From the NCBI GenBank assembly GCA_002337005.1, contig DDFD01000024.1, forward strand, positions 20,496 through 84,495: a stretch of DNA of 64,000 nt, in the 5' to 3' direction. The notes beneath the pieces are model-generated. The model was given only the letters and a program-made list of their open reading frames with translations, searched no databases and was not told the DNA's origin. Positions 6,305-14,922 of the stretch are shown here, one piece after another. Positions within the stretch are counted from its first letter, which is position 1. The number at the start of each line of letters is the position of its first letter. Source of the stretch: Flavobacteriales bacterium UBA1937 (GTDB taxonomy: Bacteria > Bacteroidota > Bacteroidia > Flavobacteriales > Weeksellaceae). The position numbers and the translations under genes are program-made.

Positions 6305-7243
6305 TTATTTCAATTCTGCCAGATATCTTTCAGCATCTATAGCAGACATACAACCGCTACCTGCTGCAGTAATTGCTTGTCTATAAATATGATCTTGCAC
6401 ATCACCCGCCGCAAAAACACCAGGAAGATTGGTTCTAGACGATCCTTTTTCTGTAATAATATATCCGTTTTCGTCTAATGTGATTTGTCCTTTAAAAATA
6501 TCTGTATTTGGTTTGTGACCAATAGCTATAAAAATACCATGTACATCTATTTTAGACGTTTCCTGTGTTTGGTTATTAATTACCACTGCTCTTTCTACCA
6601 AACTATTTTCTCCTTCTATAGCAATCAATTCGTGATTGAATTTTACTTCTATATTTGGCGTATTCTCTACTCTGTGAATCATTGCTTTAGAAGCACGGAA
6701 ATGGTCTTTTCTTACCAACATTGTTACTTTAGAACAAAGATTTGCCAAATATGTAGCTTCTTCGGCTGCGGTATCTCCTGCACCTACTACTACTACTTCT
6801 TTGCCTTTGTAAAAAAATCCATCACAAGTAGCACAAGCAGAAACTCCACCACCTGAGTATTTTTTTTCGTCGTCTAATCCTAGATATTTAGCAGTAGCAC
6901 CAGTAGAAATAATTACGGTTTTGGCAAAAATTTCTTTTTCGCCAGCCCAAAGTTTGTGAATTCCTCCTACTTCTATAGAAAACTCTGCTTTGGTAATCAT
7001 TTCGTAGTGAACTTTAGTTTCGAATCTTTCGGCTTGTTTTTGTAGATCCATCATCATTTCTGGTCCTGTAATTCCGTTAGGATATCCTGGGAAATTATCT
7101 ACTTCTGTAGTGGTCGTAAGCTGTCCACCTGGTTCTAGACCAGTATATAATTCTGGCTTAAGGTCTGCTCTAGCAGCGTAGATAGCTGCTGTGTAACCTG
7201 AAGGCCCTGATCCTATGATTACGCAATCTAGTATGTTTTCCAT
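6305..7243 (-). CDS. trxB: thioredoxin reductase (NADPH)
   Basis: This 312-residue FAD flavoprotein transfers electrons from NADPH to thioredoxin in the cytoplasm. The N-terminal FAD-binding motif is GSGPSGYTAAIYAA. The redox-active pair is Cys137-Ala-Thr-Cys140, and the NADPH-binding motif GAGDTAAEEA follows. The C-terminal FAD motif is AAGDVQD. Length and domain order match bacterial low-molecular-weight TrxB. It stands alone between the tRNA and an exported hydrolase, with its own terminator. Confidence 0.97.
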   Translation of the reverse strand: MENILDCVIIGSGPSGYTAAIYAARADLKPELYTGLEPGGQLTTTTEVDNFPGYPNGITGPEMMMDLQKQAERFETKVHYEMITKAEFSIEVGGIHKLWAGEKEIFAKTVIISTGATAKYLGLDDEKKYSGGGVSACATCDGFFYKGKEVVVVGAGDTAAEEATYLANLCSKVTMLVRKDHFRASKAMIHRVENTPNIEVKFNHELIAIEGENSLVERAVVINNQTQETSKIDVHGIFIAIGHKPNTDIFKGQITLDENGYIITEKGSSRTNLPGVFAAGDVQDHIYRQAITAAGSGCMSAIDAERYLAELK

Positions 7244-7353
7244 TATTAAGATATTTTATCGTTTATAGTTTACCTATTTTGAGGTTGCAAAATTCGTTAT
7301 TTATTTTTTGTTTATCAATTTTTAGTCGATGAATTTTGTCAATGAAAGAAATA

Positions 7354-8100
7354 TTATTTTTCCTTTAAAAATTCTAAAAAATAGTTTATTATCTCTTGTT
7401 TCTGTTCATCATTCCCATCGTCATCCATATCATTATGTATGATATTTGGAAGTTTTATGATGGTCATTCTAAATTTTTCTTGTTCTTCAGCAGTTGGTAA
7501 AACGCCTTCATCTGCGGGCTGGTCATTAGAACGAAGTGAATAAATTTTAGGCTTAGAAACTCTAGGAAAAGCATATCTTCTTTGGTCAAGAGTAATTAAC
7601 TTCCATACTTTTTCAGGATTTTTTTCAGTAAAAAGCACAGATTGATCACCACCATTAGAATGCCCTGCAATTATTACTTTAGAATAGTCTAAATAAGGAA
7701 ATTTATTTTTCAGTTGGCTTAAAACAAACTGAATATTATCGGCTCCTCGTTCCCAATTAGAACGCCTTACAATCTGCGGTTTACCTTCCATTGGCAGTAA
7801 ATCATCTGTTGGTAATTCTTGCTGAATGCTTACTACAAAATATCCATTTTTTGCTAAAGCGTTAGTTAGATAAGAATATTCTTTGTTTGCTCCAGGTTGG
7901 TTTTTGCTATAACCATGACTAAAAATGACTACTTTTCTTTTCTTCTGAACCTTGTCTAAAGGAACATAAAAACTAACAGGTACTTCTCTATTTCTTTTTT
8001 GGTCTAAATATACTTCATCAAATTGCCTTACAACATTTCTTTTGGAAGCACAAGATATACAGAATAATAGTAGAATTAAAAACGCAAAAGTTTTTTTCAT
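7354..8100 (-). CDS. alpha/beta hydrolase lipoprotein
   Basis: The 248-residue product has a lipoprotein signal (hydrophobic run ending in CISC, lipid-bearing Cys17). The alpha/beta-hydrolase core has an IFSHGYS oxyanion-hole motif and a nucleophile elbow GHSNGG with Ser148. The acid and His are probably in the C-terminal third, where NIIHNDMDDDGND is conspicuous. The substrate is not evident; esterases and dienelactone-hydrolase-like proteins share this layout. Its start is 8 nt from the stop of the upstream YitT-family gene, so the two and holA may share a transcript. Confidence 0.85.
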   Translation of the reverse strand: MKKTFAFLILLLFCISCASKRNVVRQFDEVYLDQKRNREVPVSFYVPLDKVQKKRKVVIFSHGYSKNQPGANKEYSYLTNALAKNGYFVVSIQQELPTDDLLPMEGKPQIVRRSNWERGADNIQFVLSQLKNKFPYLDYSKVIIAGHSNGGDQSVLFTEKNPEKVWKLITLDQRRYAFPRVSKPKIYSLRSNDQPADEGVLPTAEEQEKFRMTIIKLPNIIHNDMDDDGNDEQKQEIINYFLEFLKEK

Positions 8101-8108
8101 ATAATAGA

Positions 8109-9071
8109 TTAGTGCTTTAATGGTCTTTTTTTAATCATTCCACCTTTGGTATCTTTTACCGTGTGCATCACCACAAATGCATTAGGTGCTATTTTTTCTA
8201 GTTCGGTATTTAATTTATTGATTTCAAGACGTGTAATTACAGTAAAAATAATATCATTATCATCTTTTATTCCTCTTTTCCCCATTCCTTTTTTTCCACT
8301 ATAAACCGTAACACCTCTGCCTAATTTGTTATAGACCATTTCTTTAATCTCTTCACTTTTAGAAGAAACTATGGTCACACCTATGTACTCTTCTATCCCT
8401 TCAACAATAAAATCCAAAGTTTTAGAAGCTGCCAAATACGTAATCATAGAATATAAGGCTATCTCGATGCCCAAAAGATAAGCTGCCGCAGAGAAAATCA
8501 TTACATTGATAATTATGATAATATCTCCTATGGTAGTTCCTAATTTTTTGCTAAGATAAATCGCCAAAACTTCGGTTCCATCTATCACCGCACCACCTCT
8601 AATTGACATTCCTATGCCAGCACCAAGAAAAAAACCTCCAAAAATAGCGACCAATATACTGTCATTGGTAACATTTGGAAAATTTACATTTGCCAAACAA
8701 AAAGACAAACCAACAATGGCAATTGCAGTTTTTATGGCAAAATTTCTGCCTATGGTTTTATAAGCCATTGCAATAAAAGGCAAATTAACAAGAGGGATAA
8801 TGTAATGGATTTTATAATCTGTAACCGCAGAAATTAATAGTGAAATACCTGTAGCACCACCATCTATAAATTTATTACTCAATAAAAATCCTTTAAAACC
8901 AAATGCTGCAGAAAAAATCCCAATTGTAATAAGAATAGTACTTCTGATGGTACTTTTTAAGGAAATAATTAGATTACTTTTGGTTTTGATAATTTTGTAC
9001 CGCGAAATATCTGCTTCACCTTGAAAATGAAGAATAAATAAAATGAGTTGTTGCCATATTTTTTTTATCAT
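8109..9071 (-). CDS. YitT family membrane protein (DUF161 plus DUF2179)
   Basis: The 320-residue protein has a membrane part (residues 40-225, about six hydrophobic segments) with Gly-rich motifs (DGGATGISLL, IRGGAVIDGTEVLA) typical of the YitT family. A C-terminal cytosolic DUF2179 domain (residues 225-310, with YSGKKGMG) follows. The function of the family is not established; a transport role is often supposed. It starts 3 nt after the holA stop, so it is probably co-transcribed with holA. Confidence 0.88.
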   Translation of the reverse strand: MIKKIWQQLILFILHFQGEADISRYKIIKTKSNLIISLKSTIRSTILITIGIFSAAFGFKGFLLSNKFIDGGATGISLLISAVTDYKIHYIIPLVNLPFIAMAYKTIGRNFAIKTAIAIVGLSFCLANVNFPNVTNDSILVAIFGGFFLGAGIGMSIRGGAVIDGTEVLAIYLSKKLGTTIGDIIIIINVMIFSAAAYLLGIEIALYSMITYLAASKTLDFIVEGIEEYIGVTIVSSKSEEIKEMVYNKLGRGVTVYSGKKGMGKRGIKDDNDIIFTVITRLEINKLNTELEKIAPNAFVVMHTVKDTKGGMIKKRPLKH

Positions 9072-9074
9072 CCC

Positions 9075-10106
9075 CTATTTTTTCACTTTATCTATGTTTA
9101 TGATTTTATAAACCATTTCTTTTAACAATTCTCCTTCATCCATATTTACCGCTCCCAGACCTTTACTTTTTAAGTCAATCTCTCTAAGTACCGAAATAAT
9201 TCTGGTGGCAAACTTCAACGGATACAGCCTTGCAGCTTCCGCATAATCTTTCACAAAATACGGATTAATCCCCAATTCTGAAGCTATAGTTGGCGGACTT
9301 TGGTGAGATACGGTATGATACAGAACGACATTGCTGAAGAAATTATATAAATTCCCGATGGTCATTACAATAGGATTAGTTTTGGGATTTTTACCCATAT
9401 AATACGCTATTTTAAAAGCTGTGTTGGCATCTTTTTTTCCTAAAGCTTTTTGCAATTCAAAAACATTAAATTCCTTAGAAATCCCAATGTGTGTTTCTAC
9501 CAATTTACCATCCAAAACTTCATCATCCTTCAGCACCAATTTCATTTTATTCAGTTCATTGGCAATTCTAGAAAGGTCGTTTCCGAGGTAATCTGCCAAG
9601 AGTTGAGAAATACCAGGTGCTAATTTTATTTGCAAGTTTCTGGCTTCATCATCTATCCATTTGGCGAGGTTATAATCCTTTACAGGCTCACTATGGAAGA
9701 GCATTTTGCCTTTGTCTAGAGTTTTGAAAACCTTCTTTCGGCTGTCCACTTTTTTGTGTTTATGTGCAAAAACCAGAATGGTAGATTCTATAGGATTTTC
9801 TACATATTTTTCCAGAATTTTGGTCTCTTCATCATTTAATTTTATGTCTTGAGCTTCTTTTACAATAATAAGTTGTTTATCCCCCATCATAGGATATTGC
9901 TTTGCCAATGATAAAATTTCATTATAATTGGTATCTTTGCCGTAAACTACGGTTTGGTTAAAGGCTTTTTCTTCTTCTGTGAGAACATCATTTTCTAATG
10001 CCTTCACAGCAGCATCGATGTAATAAGCTTCCTCTCCGTGGAAAAAATAAATAGGAAGAAACTCCTTAGTTTTAATATTTTTGAAAATTAGTTCTAACTC
10101 TTTCAT
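9075..10106 (-). CDS. holA: DNA polymerase III subunit delta
   Basis: HolA is the clamp-loader subunit that opens the sliding clamp. The 343-residue length and the features fit: an early YFFHGEEAYYID segment in the degenerate P-loop region, a basic ARNLQIKLAPG region, the middle LADYLGNDLSRIANELNK motif, and a helical C-terminal collar domain. It is divergent from the plus-strand PD-(D/E)xK-like gene, with 2 nt between the two starts. That head-to-head arrangement recurs in flavobacteria. Confidence 0.93.
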   Translation of the reverse strand: MKELELIFKNIKTKEFLPIYFFHGEEAYYIDAAVKALENDVLTEEEKAFNQTVVYGKDTNYNEILSLAKQYPMMGDKQLIIVKEAQDIKLNDEETKILEKYVENPIESTILVFAHKHKKVDSRKKVFKTLDKGKMLFHSEPVKDYNLAKWIDDEARNLQIKLAPGISQLLADYLGNDLSRIANELNKMKLVLKDDEVLDGKLVETHIGISKEFNVFELQKALGKKDANTAFKIAYYMGKNPKTNPIVMTIGNLYNFFSNVVLYHTVSHQSPPTIASELGINPYFVKDYAEAARLYPLKFATRIISVLREIDLKSKGLGAVNMDEGELLKEMVYKIINIDKVKK

Positions 10107-10108
10107 TA

Positions 10109-10543
10109 ATGCAGCTACCGAAATTAAATTTTAAAGAAGATTTTGTTTTTGATATCAAGAAAGACAAAGATACATTTTTTATTTATGATTTGGTGCGCAA
10201 ATCTTGGTTTGTACTCACTCCAGAAGAATGGGTAAGACAGCATTTTGTGCATTATTTTATCAAGGTCAAAAAATATGCACCTTCTGCATTAATTCTAGAA
10301 AAAAAGCTAGAGATTAACGGAACCATCAAAAGAATAGACCTGCTTATCACAGAAAAAACCACTCCAAAAATCTTAATAGAACTGAAAGCGCCACATATTA
10401 CTTTATCTCAAGAAACTTTCGAGCAAATCGCTAGATATAATTCTGTAATAGGTGCAGAAAAAATTATTTTGAGTAATGGAATACAACATGTTGAAGCAGA
10501 GTATATTGAAGAAAAATATCAATTTAAGCATTACAATATTTAA
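10109..10543 (+). CDS. PD-(D/E)xK-like protein, HsdR N-terminal domain type
   Basis: This 144-residue protein matches the small family resembling the N-terminal domain of type I restriction enzyme R subunits (HSDR_N_2). The nuclease-like core is visible as IDLLITEKTTPKILIELKAP: an Asp in RIDLL, then a Glu-x-Lys. No helicase, methylase or specificity gene is near, and it lies head to head with holA. A restriction role is therefore unlikely; a DNA repair or processing role is possible but not shown. Confidence 0.82.
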   Translation: MQLPKLNFKEDFVFDIKKDKDTFFIYDLVRKSWFVLTPEEWVRQHFVHYFIKVKKYAPSALILEKKLEINGTIKRIDLLITEKTTPKILIELKAPHITLSQETFEQIARYNSVIGAEKIILSNGIQHVEAEYIEEKYQFKHYNI

Positions 10544-10583
10544 GATTTAGCACGTATTTTGATTTTGTCTAAAAAAAATCGAT

Positions 10584-11171
10584 ATGAACAAAATCTATTC
10601 ACTTTTTTTGCTTGTATTCACTATTTCTATTCAAGCTCAAAAAATTAACGAAATCATCATTTTTCAAAAATCTGGAAAAGCCATCATTAATTTAAAAATT
10701 GAAGACACTTTTGTCTCTATAGATACCGACGGAAAACTCCTAAATCTGAGCCAATCTGGAGACCAAAGCAATACAATGGAAATCCCACCAAACACTAGAA
10801 GTTTTTCGGTAAATGCTGATACAGATTTTGATTACCCAAATAGAACGCTCATCTCTTCTTCATTCAATCAAAAAATCACGTATTATAATGATTTTTATGA
10901 CTACCAAAGTGGGAAATTAGAAAAAGTAAATGACTTGAAATTTAGTTATTACAATGGTTTTTATCATTATCAAAAAGGTAAAATAGAATCCATAGGTGAT
11001 CTTTCTTTTTCTTACAATTCTGATTTTTATTCTTACCTCAGTGGAAAAATCAGTACAATAGATGGTATAGAATTCGAATATTTTAACGATTTTTACAAAA
11101 ATAAAACAGGCAAGTTAAAATCCATCAAAGGAAATTCTAAACACATCAAAATAACTGTAATCAATGATTAA
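10584..11171 (+). CDS. secreted protein with four tandem 22-residue repeats
   Basis: The 195-residue product has a signal peptide (MNKIYSLFLLVFTISIQAQ). Residues 20-90 form a non-repetitive domain. From about residue 95 to 182 there are four repeats of 22 residues of the form (S/E)Y-x-x-(D/G)FY-x-x-x-x-GK-(I/L)-x-x-(I/V)-x-x-(I/L)-x-F. The pattern suggests stacked beta-hairpins, as in MORN-like repeats, facing the periplasm or surface. No family was recognised. It overlaps the next gene by 8 nt, so the two are translationally coupled. Confidence 0.75.
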   Translation: MNKIYSLFLLVFTISIQAQKINEIIIFQKSGKAIINLKIEDTFVSIDTDGKLLNLSQSGDQSNTMEIPPNTRSFSVNADTDFDYPNRTLISSSFNQKITYYNDFYDYQSGKLEKVNDLKFSYYNGFYHYQKGKIESIGDLSFSYNSDFYSYLSGKISTIDGIEFEYFNDFYKNKTGKLKSIKGNSKHIKITVIND

Positions 11172-11775
11172 AAATATTATATTCGATTTTGGAGGCGTGG
11201 TAATGGACTGGAACCAAAGATACTTCTACAAAGATTATTTCAGAGATGATGAGAAAATGGAATTTTTCTTAAAAAACATTGCTACTGATGAATGGAATGC
11301 AGAACAAGACCGTGGCAGAAGTCTAGCCGAAGGAACCGAAATTTTAGTAGAAAAACACCCTACTTGGGAGACAGAAATCAGAGCTTTTTATGAAAACTGG
11401 ACTACGATGCTGCGCGGAGAAATCTCCGAAAACGTAGCCGTTCTAAGAGCATTAGGGGAAACAGATTTTGAACTTTTTGGGCTAACCAATTGGTCTCACG
11501 AAACGTTTCCTTATGCACTGGCAAATTATGATTTCTTTGAGGTATTTGGTGATAAAATAGTAGTTTCTGGAGAAGAAAAACTCATAAAACCAGACCCTAA
11601 AATCTGGCAAGTCCTCATCGAAAAATACCGTATTTTACCGGAAGAATCTATTTTTATAGATGACAATGCCAAAAATATAGAAGTTGCAAAAAGCCTTGGC
11701 TTCCATACCATTCATTGCACTCCAAACATTAATTTATCTGAAGAAATAGAAAAAATTACGCAGACTGTTTCGTAA
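11164..11775 (+). CDS. HAD-IA family phosphatase
   Basis: The 203-residue protein has all the haloacid-dehalogenase motifs. Motif I is IIFDFGGVVMDWN, in which the second Asp is replaced by Gly-Val-Val as in the YihX-like/epoxide hydrolase N-terminal subgroup. Motif II is LTNWS, motif III is KPDPKIW, and motif IV is IFIDDNAKNIEVA. YihX-type enzymes dephosphorylate small sugar phosphates, but the substrate here is not known. The 3' end overlaps the convergent hydrolase gene by 20 nt. Confidence 0.9.
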   Translation: MIKNIIFDFGGVVMDWNQRYFYKDYFRDDEKMEFFLKNIATDEWNAEQDRGRSLAEGTEILVEKHPTWETEIRAFYENWTTMLRGEISENVAVLRALGETDFELFGLTNWSHETFPYALANYDFFEVFGDKIVVSGEEKLIKPDPKIWQVLIEKYRILPEESIFIDDNAKNIEVAKSLGFHTIHCTPNINLSEEIEKITQTVS

Positions 11776-12538
11776 TAAATTCTATCACTTTTTGATTGAA
11801 TACCTGAGGTTTATCTACATTTACTACATGTCCGCAATTCTCTATGACCAGAAGAGACGAAGATTGGGTATGTTCCGAAACTACTTTTTTCACGGCTGGT
11901 AAAAACATATAATCCTCTTCTCCCATTACATAAAATGTAGGAATATTAAGTTCTTTTTGTCTGAACCATTTCAGCACTGGGTTAATCTCTGCGGTAAGTT
12001 TAAACCATTTAATAAACTCTTTTTGGTAGAGTTTTTTGGCTTCATTAATGAATAGATTTCTAGATTTTTTGTGATTATTTTTTGGCATAATGATAAAAGC
12101 AAAAAGTCTATACAAAACCAAATATGGCAGTACATATTTAAACATATTCCCTACTTTCATTAAAATCTGTGACCTGAAATTCATTTTGAGAATAGCGCCA
12201 CCCATAATCATCGATTTTACACGTTCAGGATTCATCTCTGCCAATTGTCTAATCACGATAGAACCTAGAGAAATCCCCACAAAATGAGAACTCTGAATTT
12301 TGAGATGGTCTATTACTTCTATAATATCTTGCGCAATGGCCTTGAAACTATAATTTTTATGATTGTGGTGCTCTTTAGGCGAGTTACCGTGACCTCTTAA
12401 GTCTAATAAAAGGACATTAAATTTTTTCTGAAACTCCCGAATTTGTTTGAACCAGATAGAAGAACTACCTCCTGCACCATGTACAAAAGTTACCCAATGT
12501 TCTGAAGTTTCGTGTTTATATAGAGTATATGAAATCAA
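11756..12538 (-). CDS. alpha/beta-fold hydrolase
   Basis: The 260-residue cytoplasmic protein has a VHGAGGSSSIW oxyanion segment, an LDLRGHGNS motif, a nucleophile elbow GISLGS, and a C-terminal ENCGHVVNVDKP with the catalytic His. The acid is likely in YVMGEEDYMFLP. This is the layout of the lipase/esterase and C-C hydrolase families; there is no signal peptide. The substrate cannot be read from the sequence. It converges on the HAD gene with a 20-nt overlap. Confidence 0.9.
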   Translation of the reverse strand: MISYTLYKHETSEHWVTFVHGAGGSSSIWFKQIREFQKKFNVLLLDLRGHGNSPKEHHNHKNYSFKAIAQDIIEVIDHLKIQSSHFVGISLGSIVIRQLAEMNPERVKSMIMGGAILKMNFRSQILMKVGNMFKYVLPYLVLYRLFAFIIMPKNNHKKSRNLFINEAKKLYQKEFIKWFKLTAEINPVLKWFRQKELNIPTFYVMGEEDYMFLPAVKKVVSEHTQSSSLLVIENCGHVVNVDKPQVFNQKVIEFITKQSA

Positions 12539-12616
12539 GTTTTTATGAATTTTTACAAAATTATAATATTTTTTGAAATACCAAGCAAAGCATAATATTA
12601 AATATCCGTTAAAAAA

Positions 12617-12979
12617 TTAAGCTTCCCTATTGACCAAATCCATAGAAAAAGCAGGCAAACAAATCGCTAGATATTCACATTCTGCATCAAAGGGATTACT
12701 ATATCTTATTCTAGCTCCTTTTTCTATCAAAATACTCTGTCCTGCTTCTAGAATTACCGTTTCATCATCTATTTCGAATTGTTTTTTCCCTCTGATAACG
12801 AAGGTAAATTCATCAAATTCTGGAGTTTGATGAGGTTCACTCCAACCAGCTGGTGCTATCATATGTGCGATGGATATATTAGAATTTTCGGTAGAATTCC
12901 CCCAATGTTCTTGAATTAATTTACCATCTTCGGTAGGAACAATGAATGGTGTTTTCTGGATTTTATATTTTTTGGTCAT
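12617..12979 (-). CDS. cupin-domain protein
   Basis: A single-domain cupin of 120 residues. Cupin motif 1 is EPHQTPEFDEFTFVIRGK (His and Glu metal ligands) and motif 2 is GQSILIEKGARIRYSNP (the His ligand is missing). It lies 2 nt after the LacI stop, as the last gene of the AraC-LacI-cupin operon. In this context it could be a sugar-linked sensor or isomerase; no enzyme activity can be assigned. Confidence 0.8.
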   Translation of the reverse strand: MTKKYKIQKTPFIVPTEDGKLIQEHWGNSTENSNISIAHMIAPAGWSEPHQTPEFDEFTFVIRGKKQFEIDDETVILEAGQSILIEKGARIRYSNPFDAECEYLAICLPAFSMDLVNREA

Positions 12980-12981
12980 TT

Positions 12982-13941
12982 TTATATGTAGTAGGTATTA
13001 AAATTTTTATAGTCAGAATTTTTTATTTTCTCTAGAAGTATGCTGGCAGCCATCATCCCCATTTTGACACCATCATTTTTTATAAATTCATAATGAGGAT
13101 TTAGATATTTAGGAAAAATACCTTCGCTAATGGCAATAACTTTGTAAGGTTTTGCACTTAATCCTTTTATTTTCAGCGCATAGTTTAGTCCTGCTAAAGT
13201 TTCGTCACTCATTGCAAAAATACCATCAAAATTTTCATACTCCAAGATGATTTCCAGTTTTTCTTTTACCATTTCTGCTGAATCACAAAATATTGATTTA
13301 CAAGTAATTTCGGGGTAATTCTCTAGATAAGCAAGAAAGCTTTTCTTTCTTTTTTCTGTGATTTCTAAATCTTTGTTTCCAAAAATAGCCAAAATCTTTT
13401 TGCAATGATATTCTACTAATTTTTTAGCACATTGTTCTGCATCTTTTTCATTATTAAAAACCACTTGGTCATACTTTTCTTCGGACAAGCTCTTATCAAA
13501 AATTACTACAGGAATTCCTAAATCATCTAATTTTTTGAAATGTTCAAAATTTTGAGTTTGAGAAGTTAGAGAAACCAAAACTCCATCTACTCTAGAATTG
13601 GCACAAGTTTGCAGGTTTTCTTTCTCTATTTCAAGAGATTCTTCGGAGGAGAGCATAAAAAACTGATATCCCTCTTTATTTAATTTAGCAGAAATACCTT
13701 CTATAATAGATGGTACGAAGAACATTGACATTTTTGGAATAATAAGACCTATTACTTTGGTAGATTTTTTTCTAAAATTAATGGCAAAATCATTAGGTAC
13801 ATAGTTAAAAGTCTCTGCTGCTTCTTTTACCCGCTTTTTTACAGCATCACTTATATCTGGGTGATTGCTGAGCGCTCTAGAAACAGTAGAAGTACTTATC
13901 TGGAGTAAATCTGCAAGGTCTTTTATGGTAATTCTCTTCAT
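12982..13941 (-). CDS. LacI family transcriptional regulator
   Basis: The 319-residue regulator starts with a LacI helix-turn-helix and hinge: ITIKDLADLLQISTSTVSRA, then LSNHPDISDAVKKRV. A periplasmic-binding-protein-like sensor domain follows (residues 60-319). A typical LacI-type palindrome lies 3.8 kb away at 17734-17753, before the GH65-susC-susD genes, and is the likely target. It sits 11 nt after the AraC-type gene and 2 nt before the cupin gene, so the three form one operon. The effector sugar is unknown; trehalose, sucrose or their phosphates are guesses from the locus. Confidence 0.93.
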   Translation of the reverse strand: MKRITIKDLADLLQISTSTVSRALSNHPDISDAVKKRVKEAAETFNYVPNDFAINFRKKSTKVIGLIIPKMSMFFVPSIIEGISAKLNKEGYQFFMLSSEESLEIEKENLQTCANSRVDGVLVSLTSQTQNFEHFKKLDDLGIPVVIFDKSLSEEKYDQVVFNNEKDAEQCAKKLVEYHCKKILAIFGNKDLEITEKRKKSFLAYLENYPEITCKSIFCDSAEMVKEKLEIILEYENFDGIFAMSDETLAGLNYALKIKGLSAKPYKVIAISEGIFPKYLNPHYEFIKNDGVKMGMMAASILLEKIKNSDYKNFNTYYI

Positions 13942-13952
13942 TATAGTATTTG

Positions 13953-14795
13953 TTAAAATATACTTTTATATTCAGAAGGTGTTTTGCCCGTGTATTTTTT
14001 AAAAATTCTACTAAAATAAGAAATACTATTGAATCCTGAATTATAGCAACTCTCTGAAACGTTTTGTCCTTGTGCTATCATTTGGCAAGCTTTATTAATT
14101 CTAAAACGATTCACAAATTCTGTAAAAGTGATGTGTGTTGTTTTTTTGAAAAAATTACAAAATGCAGGCAGTGTAAGATTAGCTTTTTTAGCAATTTCAT
14201 CCATAGAAATCTCCTTATAATAATTGTTTTCTACAAATGTAAATACTTTTTGCAATCTATCACTATTCTTGGAGAGCAAGGTATATGGCATTACCTCATC
14301 ATTTAGTAAAACGTAATTTTCTTCTTCAGAAAGTTGATATAAGATAGTAAGCAATAGAATATATCTACGATATCCTTGGCTATTCATGATTTCTAAAAGA
14401 GAGGGCAATATCGCAATTTTGGTTTCATTACTGAAACAAATTCCGTATTTGGCTTTTTCTATAAATTTTTTAATCTTTTTGGTTTCGGTAATTTTTTCCG
14501 AAGAAAAAATCAATTCTTCATCAAACTGTATTACGATTTCTTCGTGAGGATCTACAGAATTTAACCCAAAACCAGAGTGTGGAATATTAGAACCTATTAA
14601 TACCAAATCTCCGTCTGTAAAATTACTCTTATGATAACCTACGTGTCTGGTTCCTGAGCCAGAAACCACACAGACCAATTCTATTTCTGGATGGTAATGG
14701 TACTCCCATTTTAGTTCAGAAGTGGGAACATTAATATGCAAAACCCGAAAAGACGAGCCTTCATCTAAATTTATCTTTTCATAGCTTATTTTCAT
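13953..14795 (-). CDS. AraC family regulator with cupin sensor
   Basis: The 280-residue protein has an N-terminal cupin-like sensor (residues 10-90, with WEYHYHPEIELV and GDLVLIGSNIPH). The C-terminal AraC DNA-binding domain has two helix-turn-helices: one near MDEIAKKANLTLPAF, one in the signature ISYFSRIFKKYTGKTPSEY. It is the first gene of the regulator operon and diverges from the MFS transporter over a 127-bp gap, the likely site of its control of transporter and trehalase. Confidence 0.93.
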   Translation of the reverse strand: MKISYEKINLDEGSSFRVLHINVPTSELKWEYHYHPEIELVCVVSGSGTRHVGYHKSNFTDGDLVLIGSNIPHSGFGLNSVDPHEEIVIQFDEELIFSSEKITETKKIKKFIEKAKYGICFSNETKIAILPSLLEIMNSQGYRRYILLLTILYQLSEEENYVLLNDEVMPYTLLSKNSDRLQKVFTFVENNYYKEISMDEIAKKANLTLPAFCNFFKKTTHITFTEFVNRFRINKACQMIAQGQNVSESCYNSGFNSISYFSRIFKKYTGKTPSEYKSIF

Positions 14796-14922
14796 TATTT
14801 TAATTAATATTTATCAATAAAAATACAAATAATATTAATATAATGCAAATTTTAATTTATAGTGTTAAAATAAATGAAAATCGATAATGATAATTTTGGC
14901 TTATGAAGATAAACAAATATCA

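Noticed and set aside
10109..10543. A restriction-modification system
   Set aside because: The HsdR-like domain stands alone with no methylase, specificity or helicase gene, and lies head to head with holA as in genomes without such a system here.
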